From Marisediminicola antarctica (GTDB taxonomy: Bacteria; Actinomycetota; Actinomycetes; Actinomycetales; Microbacteriaceae): a DNA stretch of 64,000 nt. The stretch is taken from assembly GCF_009930795.1 (NCBI RefSeq), contig NZ_CP017146.1, forward strand, positions 2,356,001 through 2,420,000, read 5' to 3'. Below are positions 35,564 to 44,511 of this stretch, in pieces; within the stretch, counting starts at the first letter, position 1, and each line of letters opens with the position of its first letter. The notes under the pieces were generated by a model. The model was not told where the DNA came from and made no database searches. It saw only the letters and a list, made by a program, of their open reading frames with translations. The position numbers and the translations under genes are program-made.

Positions 35564-38500
35564 TAGACCAATCTCGCCATCAGGGCATGTGCGAAGATCT
35601 CGTCGATTTCGGTGTAGACGAGCGAAAAAGTTGATGCATCTCTCAGAGGCAGTTCGCCACTACATAAGACCGCCGCGCGCTCGTAGAGCCCCGGAAGGTT
35701 GGCGCCGCTCGGGACTCGAAGCTGCTGGCTTGCGGCGTTATAGGCCACCAGAGGCGCGCCCGAGATCTGCGCCGCCAAGTGTTTGGCGAGGTCAAAAGGT
35801 ACGCGCGCCACCGTGCCGTTTTCTACGTCATCCGCCGTCCTGTATAGGTACGTGGAGTTGTAGGCACTCTTCGTTCGGTAAGCCCCCGGTCGGGCGATGT
35901 TGCGGACGGGCAGCCAACTGGCCGAGCCGGTTGAGAAGTACTCCGCATGCGAGGTGAACTCCGCGTCGACTCTCGGCAGTGCGGCTGCGACCTCTGACAG
36001 CGTTGGGAGGATGAGAAGCATGCTGCGGCCTGCCGCCCGAGCGATCTCGACATCGACGTCGGCGGACTCAGCCAGAAGAGCCAGAGGGTCGACTCCGGCG
36101 ACAAGCGGAAGGTGCGCGCTGTCTGGCTCGACGACTAGCGCTTCGCCGCCGAGCTCGCGCGCAGCGCGATACAGGTTCTGAACGGTTTCGCGAGGCCAGG
36201 CGCCCGTGACGAGGAGGCTCGTGTCTTCAAGCTCGGCTAGGCATGTGGATGCGATCTCGAACCGTTGCACCCGGAATTCGTCGTCCCGGTAGGTCTCGAT
36301 CACTCCCAGTGACTCGAGGCTGCGCACGAGATGGTGCTCGAAAGCTGCCGTGTCTTCTATCTGACGCGCGAGTGCACGCAGGTCCGCGGCCGATCCCGTG
36401 CCGAGATAGATAAGTGCGTCTACGACCGCCGCCCAGGCTTGCGTCTGAGGCTGCGCCGGAGTGAGGTTCGCGACCGATATTCGCTCGACGGCGCCATCCT
36501 CAGCCTTCCGCTTCTGCAGCTCCTTGTCCCAGGACTGGGCTGGCGACCGTTTGGTGACACCGCACTGCGAGCAGGACCCAAAGAGCCACCGACCTTCAGG
36601 TTTACCCGAAAAGGTTGGTAGCCGTATCTTGTGCGCGCCCGTAACGATGCAACTGTCCGAAGGTGGCGAGTCGATCCGCACCGTAGATTGACTCGGTCTC
36701 GGCGTGACCTGGCGTCGCCAGGATGTCGAAGGCGCCGGTGCGAGCCCTGAAAGGTTCAGAACTGAGCCAACCGAAAAAGCACCGTCCACGACAATCGATC
36801 CCTCGCCGCTGACTGCGCGCACCGGCCATAGCGGGTCGCTGTCACGGTGGGCGAGGTGCTCTATCTTGTTCCAAGAGTACTGATCCAAGCTATCTGACGA
36901 GCGCAGCCGCAGCGTCTGAGTCTGTAGCCGCTTGTCTCCCATATAGAGGGTGACTACATAGTCGCCTGTCGGCAGCTTGAAGGGCGCAATATCGACAAGG
37001 AATGGTGCGTGTTGAGGAGTGGCCAACTCGATCTCGATCGCTTCATCGCCCTCGATGTCGCGTGGTGTGCACGTCACGCGAAGTTGCCGCGCCTCGTCGG
37101 ATGCAACAGCCAGTTGCGGCTGGTCCACTGCACTCCACCTGGCGATTCGCCCCGGCAGCCGAAGGCCCCCGGTTAGCGCCATCTGAGTGCTCAACCGCGG
37201 GACGAGCACATCAAGCTGTTGGTTTGACACCAGATTGGGACTTGGTGCCTTCAGAATCTGAACTTCCGAGAAAAGAATCCACCCATCGGGAACGCCAGCC
37301 GCCGCGTCACGCTGGCGGTAACCCGGACGAGCCACTTCAGTAAGTATCCGAGTTACCAATGGCGGAAGGATCCCGTCGTCGCGAACGAGGATTGCCGACG
37401 GATCGCCGACCAGGATCCGCTCGGTCTCGATGTAGGCGTTTGCGAACGCATCCTTCACAAGCGGAACAACATTTCGCGGAAACCTCTGGAACGTCACATC
37501 GTCATCTGTCACCACCGAGAGAACTCCTGAGAGTATCGATTGTGGGTCTAAGTTCGCCGATTGTGCAGATACGCCACACAATGCGTTTCCCAATCCATTT
37601 ACGGTTAGGCGGATTGGCCCGTCCGAGGTCGTGATTGTCACTTGACCGGACGAGACTGCCGCTGCTGGGACGACGAACGCCACATCAAGGGTTGCCCCAA
37701 ACAGGTCGTGGCGTTCAGATACCGCAAGGGAGCAGCGCGGCGTTCGGCGGACAGAGCTCTTTGTATTGCCCGAATTGACCTCCCGTCCATAACCGTCCCA
37801 CGCGTCGAACTCGCCAATCGCGATCTCAACTATCCGGGCTCGCGAATCTGGATTCGCCCACAGCTGTCGCATCGAGGCGGACGCCGGGGAAGGTGACTCG
37901 GAGATCCATTGGCCAAGGGAGATCTCCATGTCCGTCTGAGATATCCCCGTGCCCGCAGGCAAAGCCATGTCCGAGAACATGCTTTTCAGTTGACGACGCT
38001 CGGTTTCGCGAATCAAGGCCTGAGAAATGGGGAGTCCTACGTATCGCAGGTTCAACGCGTAGGCACTCGGAAGGCCCCGATTTCCGTCCAGCGCCTCTAG
38101 CCAGATTCTCAAGGCATCCCAGTAGGCCTCAGACGATTGTCGAAATGACTCCTTGAACCGGTTCGAGTCCTGTGACGGAACATTCAACAGGTTCAAGAGC
38201 CTTGCGTAGTATGCACTGTCATGTATCTGTGTCACTTTGCTGTCACCCATGGTCTCTGCGGCCGCGGTGAACGTTGTGAGCAGGGCAACGACGGGTGGGG
38301 CAGGGAGATCTGTGCCTGCACGTTGTGCCGCCCGCAGTCTGGCGCGCCAAACACTTAGGCGATTGTCGAATTCGTGGAACACGCGGTGCCCTCCGCCACC
38401 GAGAAATAGGAGCGATCGGACGGCAGCAATCATTTGCTCTGTAAGACCCATGGGGCTTAGGTCGAGGCTCGAAGCTGCCTTTCCGAAACAGGCGTCGTCC

Positions 38501-38604
38501 ATGTCCAGATAGACCGGTAGCCCTGCGTGTTCGGCGGCAAAGAAGTTTTCGGTTAAGGCGTCGTCGATCGCTTGGTAGCTAGCCCATGACCCAAGAAGCT
38601 TCAT
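35563..38604 (-). CDS. druH: Druantia type III DruH-like protein
   Basis: A 1013-residue protein of unknown fold, starting [20 protein letters not shown]. No enzymatic motif is obvious; a CSQCG half-site near residue 670 may bind zinc with other residues. In Druantia type III the system consists of the helicase DruE and one large partner, DruH, in this order; size and one-base overlap with the helicase gene support that reading. Homology to DruH could not be tested, so the name rests largely on context. The start at 38604 has only a weak purine stretch upstream. The promoter should lie within 38605-39168. Confidence 0.6.
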   Translation of the reverse strand: MKLLGSWASYQAIDDALTENFFAAEHAGLPVYLDMDDACFGKAASSLDLSPMGLTEQMIAAVRSLLFLGGGGHRVFHEFDNRLSVWRARLRAAQRAGTDLPAPPVVALLTTFTAAAETMGDSKVTQIHDSAYYARLLNLLNVPSQDSNRFKESFRQSSEAYWDALRIWLEALDGNRGLPSAYALNLRYVGLPISQALIRETERRQLKSMFSDMALPAGTGISQTDMEISLGQWISESPSPASASMRQLWANPDSRARIVEIAIGEFDAWDGYGREVNSGNTKSSVRRTPRCSLAVSERHDLFGATLDVAFVVPAAAVSSGQVTITTSDGPIRLTVNGLGNALCGVSAQSANLDPQSILSGVLSVVTDDDVTFQRFPRNVVPLVKDAFANAYIETERILVGDPSAILVRDDGILPPLVTRILTEVARPGYRQRDAAAGVPDGWILFSEVQILKAPSPNLVSNQQLDVLVPRLSTQMALTGGLRLPGRIARWSAVDQPQLAVASDEARQLRVTCTPRDIEGDEAIEIELATPQHAPFLVDIAPFKLPTGDYVVTLYMGDKRLQTQTLRLRSSDSLDQYSWNKIEHLAHRDSDPLWPVRAVSGEGSIVVDGAFSVGSVLNLSGLAPAPSTSWRRQVTPRPSQSTVRIDSPPSDSCIVTGAHKIRLPTFSGKPEGRWLFGSCSQCGVTKRSPAQSWDKELQKRKAEDGAVERISVANLTPAQPQTQAWAAVVDALIYLGTGSAADLRALARQIEDTAAFEHHLVRSLESLGVIETYRDDEFRVQRFEIASTCLAELEDTSLLVTGAWPRETVQNLYRAARELGGEALVVEPDSAHLPLVAGVDPLALLAESADVDVEIARAAGRSMLLILPTLSEVAAALPRVDAEFTSHAEYFSTGSASWLPVRNIARPGAYRTKSAYNSTYLYRTADDVENGTVARVPFDLAKHLAAQISGAPLVAYNAASQQLRVPSGANLPGLYERAAVLCSGELPLRDASTFSLVYTEIDEIFAHALMARLV

Positions 38605-39168
38605 TCTTCAGCGTCTGGTGGTCGGGTGCTCCCTGACAGTCCGATGCGGTGTGGCACGCAATCGCTGGCAGATTGCGAGTAACGCGACATCGTGTCTCCT
38701 GGTTGGCAATTTCAGTAGTCGGGAACAAGTTGACCCTGACGACCCCAACGTTGACGTGTCAATCATTCACTATTCGTAATCATTTGTGTATCCCTCGTTT
38801 TGGGGGTTTCGTCTATGAATCGCAGGGCTGTTTCAATGGGGCTTGAACTGGACGGTCCGCGCTCACTGGGCCTTCTCGTCATCTTTCGTCGCGTTCCTCG
38901 GCTTTCGGGTACCGACGAAGCGCGCGCTCGGCGATTCTGCGAAAGTCGTCGAGGCGATCGGGCAGATCCAGCTCGGACGGCTTTTGTGCCTAGGCCGATC
39001 GCGACCAAGCAAGCGCTCCTGTCTGGCAAGCGTTCCCGGCGCGAGACGCTTGCGTCTCTGGCCGACTGGCCCCGTTCAGCGCCGTGCTCCTGCGGCGGCG
39101 CTCGCCCGACGCCGGTGGTTCGCCCTACGATCGGGGTGCGTGGCCGGACGCTTGATACGGGAGCGAAA
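38605..39168. other. Gene-free region upstream of the Druantia-like operon
   Basis: About 560 bp with open frames that overlap on several strands and none with convincing coding character. A plus-strand stretch from 38843 reads partly like protein but lacks a start and becomes arginine-rich noise. It probably holds the druH promoter and decayed gene remains. Confidence 0.4.
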
Positions 39169-39455
39169 ATGGGCCCGAGCAAGCGATATGCCGAGCGAGT
39201 TGATCGCCAGATAGGGGAGCGCGCCACATTCGCGGGCGCGCGCCGACATCGTTGGCCGACGCTGAGTTGGAGCTGGACTTGCTCCCGCTCACGAAGACCC
39301 CGAAGTCGCACGAGGTGCGCGCTTGGGTGCGTTACGGCGGGGTGGCCGTCAAAGTGAGCGCACGAGCGGTGGCTTGGACTCCACGTGCGGTCGCTCTCGA
39401 ATGGGAAAATTCGTCCGGCGGTTCGAACAGACCGATTGGGGTGTGGGGGAGGTAG
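39169..39455 (+). pseudogene. Frameshifted small conserved actinobacterial gene
   Basis: The ATG at 39169 starts MGPSKRYAERVDRQIGERAT, and after a frame change near 39230-39250 the text continues ADAELELDLLPLTKTPKSHE then VRAWVRYGGVAVKV and AVAWTPRAVALEWE. Joined, these resemble a roughly 95-residue protein common in Microbacteriaceae (from memory). No single frame encodes both halves, so the gene is broken unless the sequence has an error here. Confidence 0.55.
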
Positions 39456-39483
39456 CGCAGAAACTCGATGCGATCAATAACTT

Positions 39484-39843
39484 ATGGGATCTGTGCGCGC
39501 GAACATTCGCCTCGGAATCGGGCGAAGTGGCTCCACCTTTAAGGTGCGCCGCTTGTCTGCAGGATCACCTCTCGATCTGCTCGCCATCGTTGAGCAGTAC
39601 GGGAATGGTTTGCTCGGCGTTGGTGGAACGGCCGCGCTCCTCATCTACGTTCTCAAGAATCCGGACAATCTTGCTGGAGCGATCCCAAGGGCCATTGCGG
39701 CGTGGCGCGGCGGTTGGGCAGATGCTGACGACGCAAGACCTCGTCAACTGGTCGCCCGATCTGCCCGAAAGCGCTTCGAGGCGGAGGCGGGCGACATCCT
39801 CAGAGCCATCGACGCGAAACCCAGCCAAACGGCACTTTCCTGA
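39484..39843 (+). CDS. Hypothetical small membrane protein
   Basis: A 119-residue open frame starting at the ATG at 39484. Residues 30-57 (LDLLAIVEQYGNGLLGVGGT then ALLIYVL) form a probable membrane helix, followed by a basic and amphipathic tail ending in KPSQTALS. No Shine-Dalgarno stands out and no family is recognised. It lies between a frameshifted gene and a convergent coiled-coil protein, so it may itself be a remnant. Codon pattern is consistent with coding. Confidence 0.45.
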   Translation: MGSVRANIRLGIGRSGSTFKVRRLSAGSPLDLLAIVEQYGNGLLGVGGTAALLIYVLKNPDNLAGAIPRAIAAWRGGWADADDARPRQLVARSARKRFEAEAGDILRAIDAKPSQTALS

Positions 39844-40010
39844 AAGGACACCCGCAGCCTGAAGATGTTCACGACGAGTTGGCCGCAGCCATCGAATCTG
39901 GTGCGATTCCGACGAACGAATCGGCGCTTGATGAGACGCCCGGCATTGAATCCTAGGCTTCGACCGGACCCAATTCACTGGAATAGAGGATTGGGTCCCT
40001 GCATCTGGCG

Positions 40011-40667
40011 CTATCCGATCTTCGCCCAGTCACCACAGCTGCTGGACTGGAAATCTTGCCCGCCGCTTACCGAGACCGTCAGGACCCCGATGCCGCCGAG
40101 GTCGTTCTCGACAATGTCGTCGTAGTTCGTGCCTGACTTCGTGATCTTCCAGTAGCACCGCCCGCTCGTAGAGGTCGTCTGGTAGGTGCCCGCCTCCATG
40201 CTCACGCCGACGGTGTAGTACGTACCGTCCTTCAGAGTCGTTGCCTGGATACGAGTCTCCTTTGCCGTAATGGCTTCCTCTCGACCCGTGACAGCCAGTT
40301 CGCGCTCGGCCACGGACTCCTCCAGCGCGGCGACGTCGTCGGACGCGTTCTTGAAGACATTGCGCGCCTGGGTCATCTCATCGAGGTCACGTTCCAGCGA
40401 GGCCGAGTTTGATTGCAGGGTTTCGATGCGACCTTCTGCGGTCGTCTGTGACTTGTTGGCAGCGAAAAGGGCTTCGCTGAGATCCGAGGCGGTGACCCCA
40501 AAGGCCACCCAACCTGTCACCGCCGCCGCTGACGCGACAAGGAGTGCCACGGCCGTTTTGCTCATCTTGCGTCGCGGCTTCGAGGAGCTGGCGGAGGTGT
40601 TGGCAGCTGCAGGCACTGCCGGATCCCCGGTTACGGGAGGCGTGCTGGGTGCGGGTGACTCAGGCAT
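40011..40667 (-). CDS. Membrane-anchored coiled-coil protein with a C-terminal beta domain
   Basis: A 218-residue protein. A basic stretch (KPRRKMSKT) precedes one membrane helix at about residues 38-56, then a long coiled coil (DLSEALFAANKSQTTAEGRI and onwards), then a C-terminal domain containing DGTYYTVGVSMEAGTYQTTS and SGRCYWKITKSG, a module found at the end of many actinobacterial extracellular proteins. The ATG at 40667 has GGAGAAAATC before it. It is the last of three membrane-associated genes read leftwards from 42249. Confidence 0.75.
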   Translation of the reverse strand: MPESPAPSTPPVTGDPAVPAAANTSASSSKPRRKMSKTAVALLVASAAAVTGWVAFGVTASDLSEALFAANKSQTTAEGRIETLQSNSASLERDLDEMTQARNVFKNASDDVAALEESVAERELAVTGREEAITAKETRIQATTLKDGTYYTVGVSMEAGTYQTTSTSGRCYWKITKSGTNYDDIVENDLGGIGVLTVSVSGGQDFQSSSCGDWAKIG

Positions 40668-40747
40668 GATTTTCTCCAAAGAATGAGGCTGATACTGGGA
40701 CAAGCGGGCGGCCCGGGTGGGGCACCCTGTCTGAACGGAGTGGGTGA

Positions 40748-41218
40748 CTACTCGACCGTGAGAATCACGTCGAGCCCGTTGTCGGGGTGGTACGACCAGA
40801 ACGCGCTAACGTCGTCCCAGTCCCCGGTCTGTCGGCGATCCAGCGACCTCGTCTCGCCCATCAGGGCGGTCACGCGGTCGGGGACCTCAAGATCCTCCAG
40901 CACACAGAGGATCTCGGCGAAGGAAAGCGTGCCGGTGTCGTCCTCACCCTCGCCCTCGCCCTCCATGTCGAGGGTGAGGGTCGTGCCCTCGTCGCCGAGG
41001 CGCGCGTCGGCGTTGCCTTCCAGCTCGCAGGCGCTGACTGCGGCTTCGAGTTGTGACGGCTGACTCGTGGCAAAGGCGATGCCGGCGACGATAGTCAGGA
41101 GGCCAACCGCTAGAGGCACACCGAGCTTCACGCCTCGGGGGAGCTTGGCGAGGAAGGTCTGGCGCGTCGCGGGCTCGGCTGCGGCCTCCGGCGCGCCGTT
41201 GGTCTGTTCGTCAGTCAT
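40748..41218 (-). CDS. Small membrane-anchored acidic protein
   Basis: A 156-residue protein with a short cytoplasmic N-terminus, one membrane helix (about residues 31-50, KLGVPLAVGLLTIVAGIAFA) and an acidic extracellular domain containing DMEGEGEGEDD. No family recognised. The ATG at 41218 is 6 bp after the stop of the TM2-domain gene, indicating one operon. Confidence 0.7.
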   Translation of the reverse strand: MTDEQTNGAPEAAAEPATRQTFLAKLPRGVKLGVPLAVGLLTIVAGIAFATSQPSQLEAAVSACELEGNADARLGDEGTTLTLDMEGEGEGEDDTGTLSFAEILCVLEDLEVPDRVTALMGETRSLDRRQTGDWDDVSAFWSYHPDNGLDVILTVE

Positions 41219-41223
41219 GTGGG

Positions 41224-42249
41224 CTACTTCGCTTCCAGCGTCCAGGGCGCGTCGGCGGTCACGGTCAGCACCGAGGGGCCGGCCGTGAGCGGCACGGTGC
41301 CGGAGTAGGTTCCGATCTCGTTGATGAGCAGACCGAAGTTGAAGTCGTCGCTGGTCTGCTGGAAGACGACGAAGTTGCTCGAACCGGAGTAGCTGGCCGT
41401 CAGCTGGCCGGCCGGACCCTCGTAGAAGTAGACGCTGTCGCCGGTGCCGGATGCCGCAAGCGGGGCGGCAGTCGAGATGGGGGACATGGTGATCGTCCAC
41501 GGGGCATCAGCGGCGACCTGCAGGGTGACGCCCTCGCTGAACGACTGGAATCCGTACACGGTCGTTCCCGTGTAGGCGCCGATGGTGTTGACCAGAAGCT
41601 CCCCGGTGGATTCGTTGGCTGCGTTCAGCACGCTGATCGAGAAGTTGCCGCCGCCGTCGTATTGCGCGGTGACAAGCCCTGCCGTCGCGCCGGCGGGGAG
41701 GGTGATGAGGCTGTCGCCTGTCCCGATCTCGGTGACCGCGTCGAAGGTGCCGTAGGTGTCGACGGCCCACTGCTGCACGGTTGCGGAGTCTGCCTCCGGC
41801 TCTTCCGGGGCGGCTGGCGCCGTGTCGGTGGCGGTCTCGGTGTCTTCGGATGCTGCCGGGGCGGCGGGTACGGCGGGGGCGGCGGTGTTCGAGCTCGCGC
41901 CGGCGGTGACGCCCGAGATCACGAGCGACAGCACGATCGCTGCCGCGGTGACGATCCACGCGATCTTCTTGTGCTGAGCGAACTCGGCGAGGGGGAGTCC
42001 CTGCTTGTCGCGGGCAGAGCCGCTGAGCACGATGATGAGGTCGACCAGGTACCAGATGCCGAATCCCGAGAAGGTGACGAGCTTCAGCAATCCGGTGCCG
42101 ACCTTGCCGAGGTAGAAGCGGTCGACTCCGAAGAACCCGAGAAGCAATGCGAAGAGCCAGGTGAGGACGAAGGACCTGCTCGAAATCTGCGTCTCAGGCG
42201 GCGCGGAATCGGACTTGTTTTCGGTCGTGACGGCGTTGCTGTCGGACAT
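41224..42249 (-). CDS. TM2-domain protein with an extracellular beta-sandwich-like repeat
   Basis: A 341-residue protein. Residues 26-85 form a TM2 domain: two helices joined by LGFFGVDRFYLGKVGTGLLK. A third helix (about 97-116) leads to an Ala/Pro/Glu-rich linker and then two related extracellular repeats, each with a GDS...ITL/YFYEG strand followed later by ADAPWT (ending TLQVAADAPWTITMSP and VTADAPWTLEAK). TM2 proteins are widespread; the duplicated outer domain suggests binding of a ligand or partner. The ATG at 42249 has AGGAGA upstream. It heads the three-gene membrane operon and diverges from the type I restriction operon. Confidence 0.78.
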   Translation of the reverse strand: MSDSNAVTTENKSDSAPPETQISSRSFVLTWLFALLLGFFGVDRFYLGKVGTGLLKLVTFSGFGIWYLVDLIIVLSGSARDKQGLPLAEFAQHKKIAWIVTAAAIVLSLVISGVTAGASSNTAAPAVPAAPAASEDTETATDTAPAAPEEPEADSATVQQWAVDTYGTFDAVTEIGTGDSLITLPAGATAGLVTAQYDGGGNFSISVLNAANESTGELLVNTIGAYTGTTVYGFQSFSEGVTLQVAADAPWTITMSPISTAAPLAASGTGDSVYFYEGPAGQLTASYSGSSNFVVFQQTSDDFNFGLLINEIGTYSGTVPLTAGPSVLTVTADAPWTLEAK

Positions 42250-42348
42250 GATTGTCTCCTGCTGTTTAGTGGGTGAAGGGGCATCGGCGCCACGGTGTGC
42301 GTGCGCTTCGCCAAAGCTAAACGCGCCGTGACTAGTAAACCGTGAAGT

Positions 42349-42372
42349 CGTTGATAAGCCGGGTTATCAGCG
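42349..42372. promoter_or_regulatory. Inverted repeat in the divergent TM2/hsd control region
   Basis: CGTTGATAA-GCCGGG-TTATCAGCG: 9-bp arms with one mismatch. It is midway between the divergent starts at 42249 and 42454, a good place for an operator; the HTH domain of the protein encoded from 42454 is one candidate to bind it. Confidence 0.4.
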
Positions 42373-42453
42373 ATTCTTTGCAGCAGTATCAACAATTGCC
42401 GTAGTCTCACTTTTGGCGCACAACCGGTCCGGGCGGTGTCAGAGAGGAGCGCG

Positions 42454-44511
42454 ATGTCTACGGCAACGCCGCTCGTCTTGACCATGACCGAAATTGCCGC
42501 CCTCGCCCAAGTGCACCGGCCGGTGGTGTCCACATGGCGAGCGCGGTCGGCCACGTCAGAGCACCCGTTTCCGGGCCCGATCTCGCAGCGGGGCTCGCAG
42601 CTGCTCTTCGACGCGGGCGACGTCTCGCGCTGGCTCACCGACACCGGGCACGGCAACAACGCCTCCGCTGATCGCGATGCTGCCGCCCACGCCGCGATCC
42701 CAAGCTCGGCGTCGTTCGACGCCATCACGGCCCTGCTCACCCTCCGCGTCGCGACCGGGCGATCGCTCTCGGGGCTCTCGGATGCCGAACTCATCGACCA
42801 CGCCGACGCCGCCGACCCCGACGACGCGATGCTGTTCCGCGAGGTCGAGGCGACTCCGAACCTTGGCACCGTGGCTCGCTACGTCGACGAACTCGTGGAC
42901 GCCGCCTACGGCGAGGCACCCGCCTTCGAACGGATTCTCTCGACTCACCGCCAGAAGCGCGCCGACGGAACACCGGCTCCGGTGCTCAACGCCGACGGCA
43001 TCCATCTCGTCGCCGGCGTCGCCAAGGGCCTCGCGTTGACCTCCACCCACGACGACAGTACGGAGAGGCTCGCGGAACTTGTCGACTCGACCGGCACAGC
43101 CACCGACGTGACCGTGGAGATCGCCAGAGACGAGCGGTTCGAGGACATCGTCGCGAGCCTCGACGGAACGACCGGGACGGACGCCCACGCGCTCCGACGC
43201 ATCCGGCGCCGGCTTGCGGTGCACAAGATCACCACACGCGACCAGAGACCCGACAGCGACGCACGCCAATTGCACCTCGCAATCTTGGGGTCGTCCACAC
43301 CGGCGGCCGCAGTCGACGCGGTCGGCATCCTCTCAGCCATCGATGAAATTGCCGTGCAGCTCGATCATTCGCAGCTCGCCCTGATCGTCGGCCCGTCGGC
43401 CGTGCTCAGCGACGCGGACCTCGATCGCACTGCTGACGAGGTCAGGTCGGGGGTGCTGCGATCGGGGCAGCTTCGCGCCATCATCCGCCTTCCCGCGGGG
43501 TTTCGGGCAGGGATGCCACGGCAGTCCCTCACCCTTTGGGTGATGGGGCCGGCCCACCCCGATGTCGAGCTCGCCGACCGGTGGACGATGATCGCCGACC
43601 TGTCGACCGCCCGCCGCGACCCGTCGTTCGACACCGACCTGATCAGCGACGTCGTCGCGTCTCTCGGGACCCATTCGACCGTGCGCGCCCACGCCTTCCG
43701 GTTTGCGCGCCTCGCGTTCACCCGCCAGCTCCTCGCCCGAGGTGGATCACTCGTCCAGACGCCGACGAGCGGTGCAGCAACCCGCTCGAATCAGTCCGCC
43801 GTTGAGGATTCGCTCCGCGCCGAGACGCTGATGACGGAGTTGGGCCTTCCCAACGTTTCCGTGGCACCAGCGCCGCCTGAGGTGCACTCGGCCAGGCCCC
43901 GGCTCGCGACCATCGGGCAGCGACTCGACTCGCGGCAGCTGTGCTACATCGCCGGCAACCGCCTGACCGCAGAGCTCGTCGAATCGACGCCCGCGGCGAG
44001 CGGCCGTGTGCGGGTCATCGGCCCCGACGAGGTGCTCGGCGACAGGATCGTCGGTAGCCGGTCGGTCGATCGCCTGCAGTTTTCGAGCGAGCTACCATCT
44101 GGTCGCCTGACCGAGCCGGGGGATGTCGTCTTCTGCACGGCCCCGAGCCCCGCCGCGATCGTCGACCGCGAGGGGCTGTCCGTGGTGCAGTACCCAGCGC
44201 GGATCCTCCGCATCCGTCCCGACGGCGACGACGAACTGCTGCCCGACGTGCTCGCTGCAGACGTGAATGCACGATCAGCATCGGACACCACGTGGCGTGC
44301 TTGGCCGTCCCGCGGCGTGGATCCGCGTCAACGCGCCACGCTCTCGGCCACCCTCGACTCGCTGCGCGACGAGCGTGCCGCCATCTCCCTCCACCTTGCC
44401 CGACTCGATGAGCTCGAATCCGTGCTCGTCGACGGCGTCGCGCACTCCCGCCTCACCCTGTCGGCGCCGCACGTGGCAGACACCTCCGACCCCTCGAAAG
44501 GACACCCCTAA
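42454..44511 (+). CDS. HTH / methylase-like / specificity-like fusion preceding hsdM
   Basis: A 685-residue protein that starts the restriction operon. Residues 1-65 form a helix-turn-helix (TMTEIAALAQVHRPVVSTWR). The middle resembles the C-terminal half of N6-adenine methylases (LRAIIRLPAGFRAGMPRQSL then TLWVMGP) but has neither the SAM-binding motif nor NPPY. The C-terminal 200 residues look like a specificity-subunit target-recognition half followed by a coiled coil (LDSLRDERAAISLHLARLDE). The ATG at 42454 has GAGGAG upstream. It overlaps hsdM by one base. It may regulate the operon or tune target recognition. I know no characterised function. Confidence 0.7.
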   Translation: MSTATPLVLTMTEIAALAQVHRPVVSTWRARSATSEHPFPGPISQRGSQLLFDAGDVSRWLTDTGHGNNASADRDAAAHAAIPSSASFDAITALLTLRVATGRSLSGLSDAELIDHADAADPDDAMLFREVEATPNLGTVARYVDELVDAAYGEAPAFERILSTHRQKRADGTPAPVLNADGIHLVAGVAKGLALTSTHDDSTERLAELVDSTGTATDVTVEIARDERFEDIVASLDGTTGTDAHALRRIRRRLAVHKITTRDQRPDSDARQLHLAILGSSTPAAAVDAVGILSAIDEIAVQLDHSQLALIVGPSAVLSDADLDRTADEVRSGVLRSGQLRAIIRLPAGFRAGMPRQSLTLWVMGPAHPDVELADRWTMIADLSTARRDPSFDTDLISDVVASLGTHSTVRAHAFRFARLAFTRQLLARGGSLVQTPTSGAATRSNQSAVEDSLRAETLMTELGLPNVSVAPAPPEVHSARPRLATIGQRLDSRQLCYIAGNRLTAELVESTPAASGRVRVIGPDEVLGDRIVGSRSVDRLQFSSELPSGRLTEPGDVVFCTAPSPAAIVDREGLSVVQYPARILRIRPDGDDELLPDVLAADVNARSASDTTWRAWPSRGVDPRQRATLSATLDSLRDERAAISLHLARLDELESVLVDGVAHSRLTLSAPHVADTSDPSKGHP

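Noticed and set aside
30191-38604. DISARM or Dpd phage-defence system
   Set aside because: A DUF1998-type helicase is present, but there is no DNA methylase, DrmB/DrmC or DpdA-like gene next to it; the two-gene layout fits Druantia type III better.
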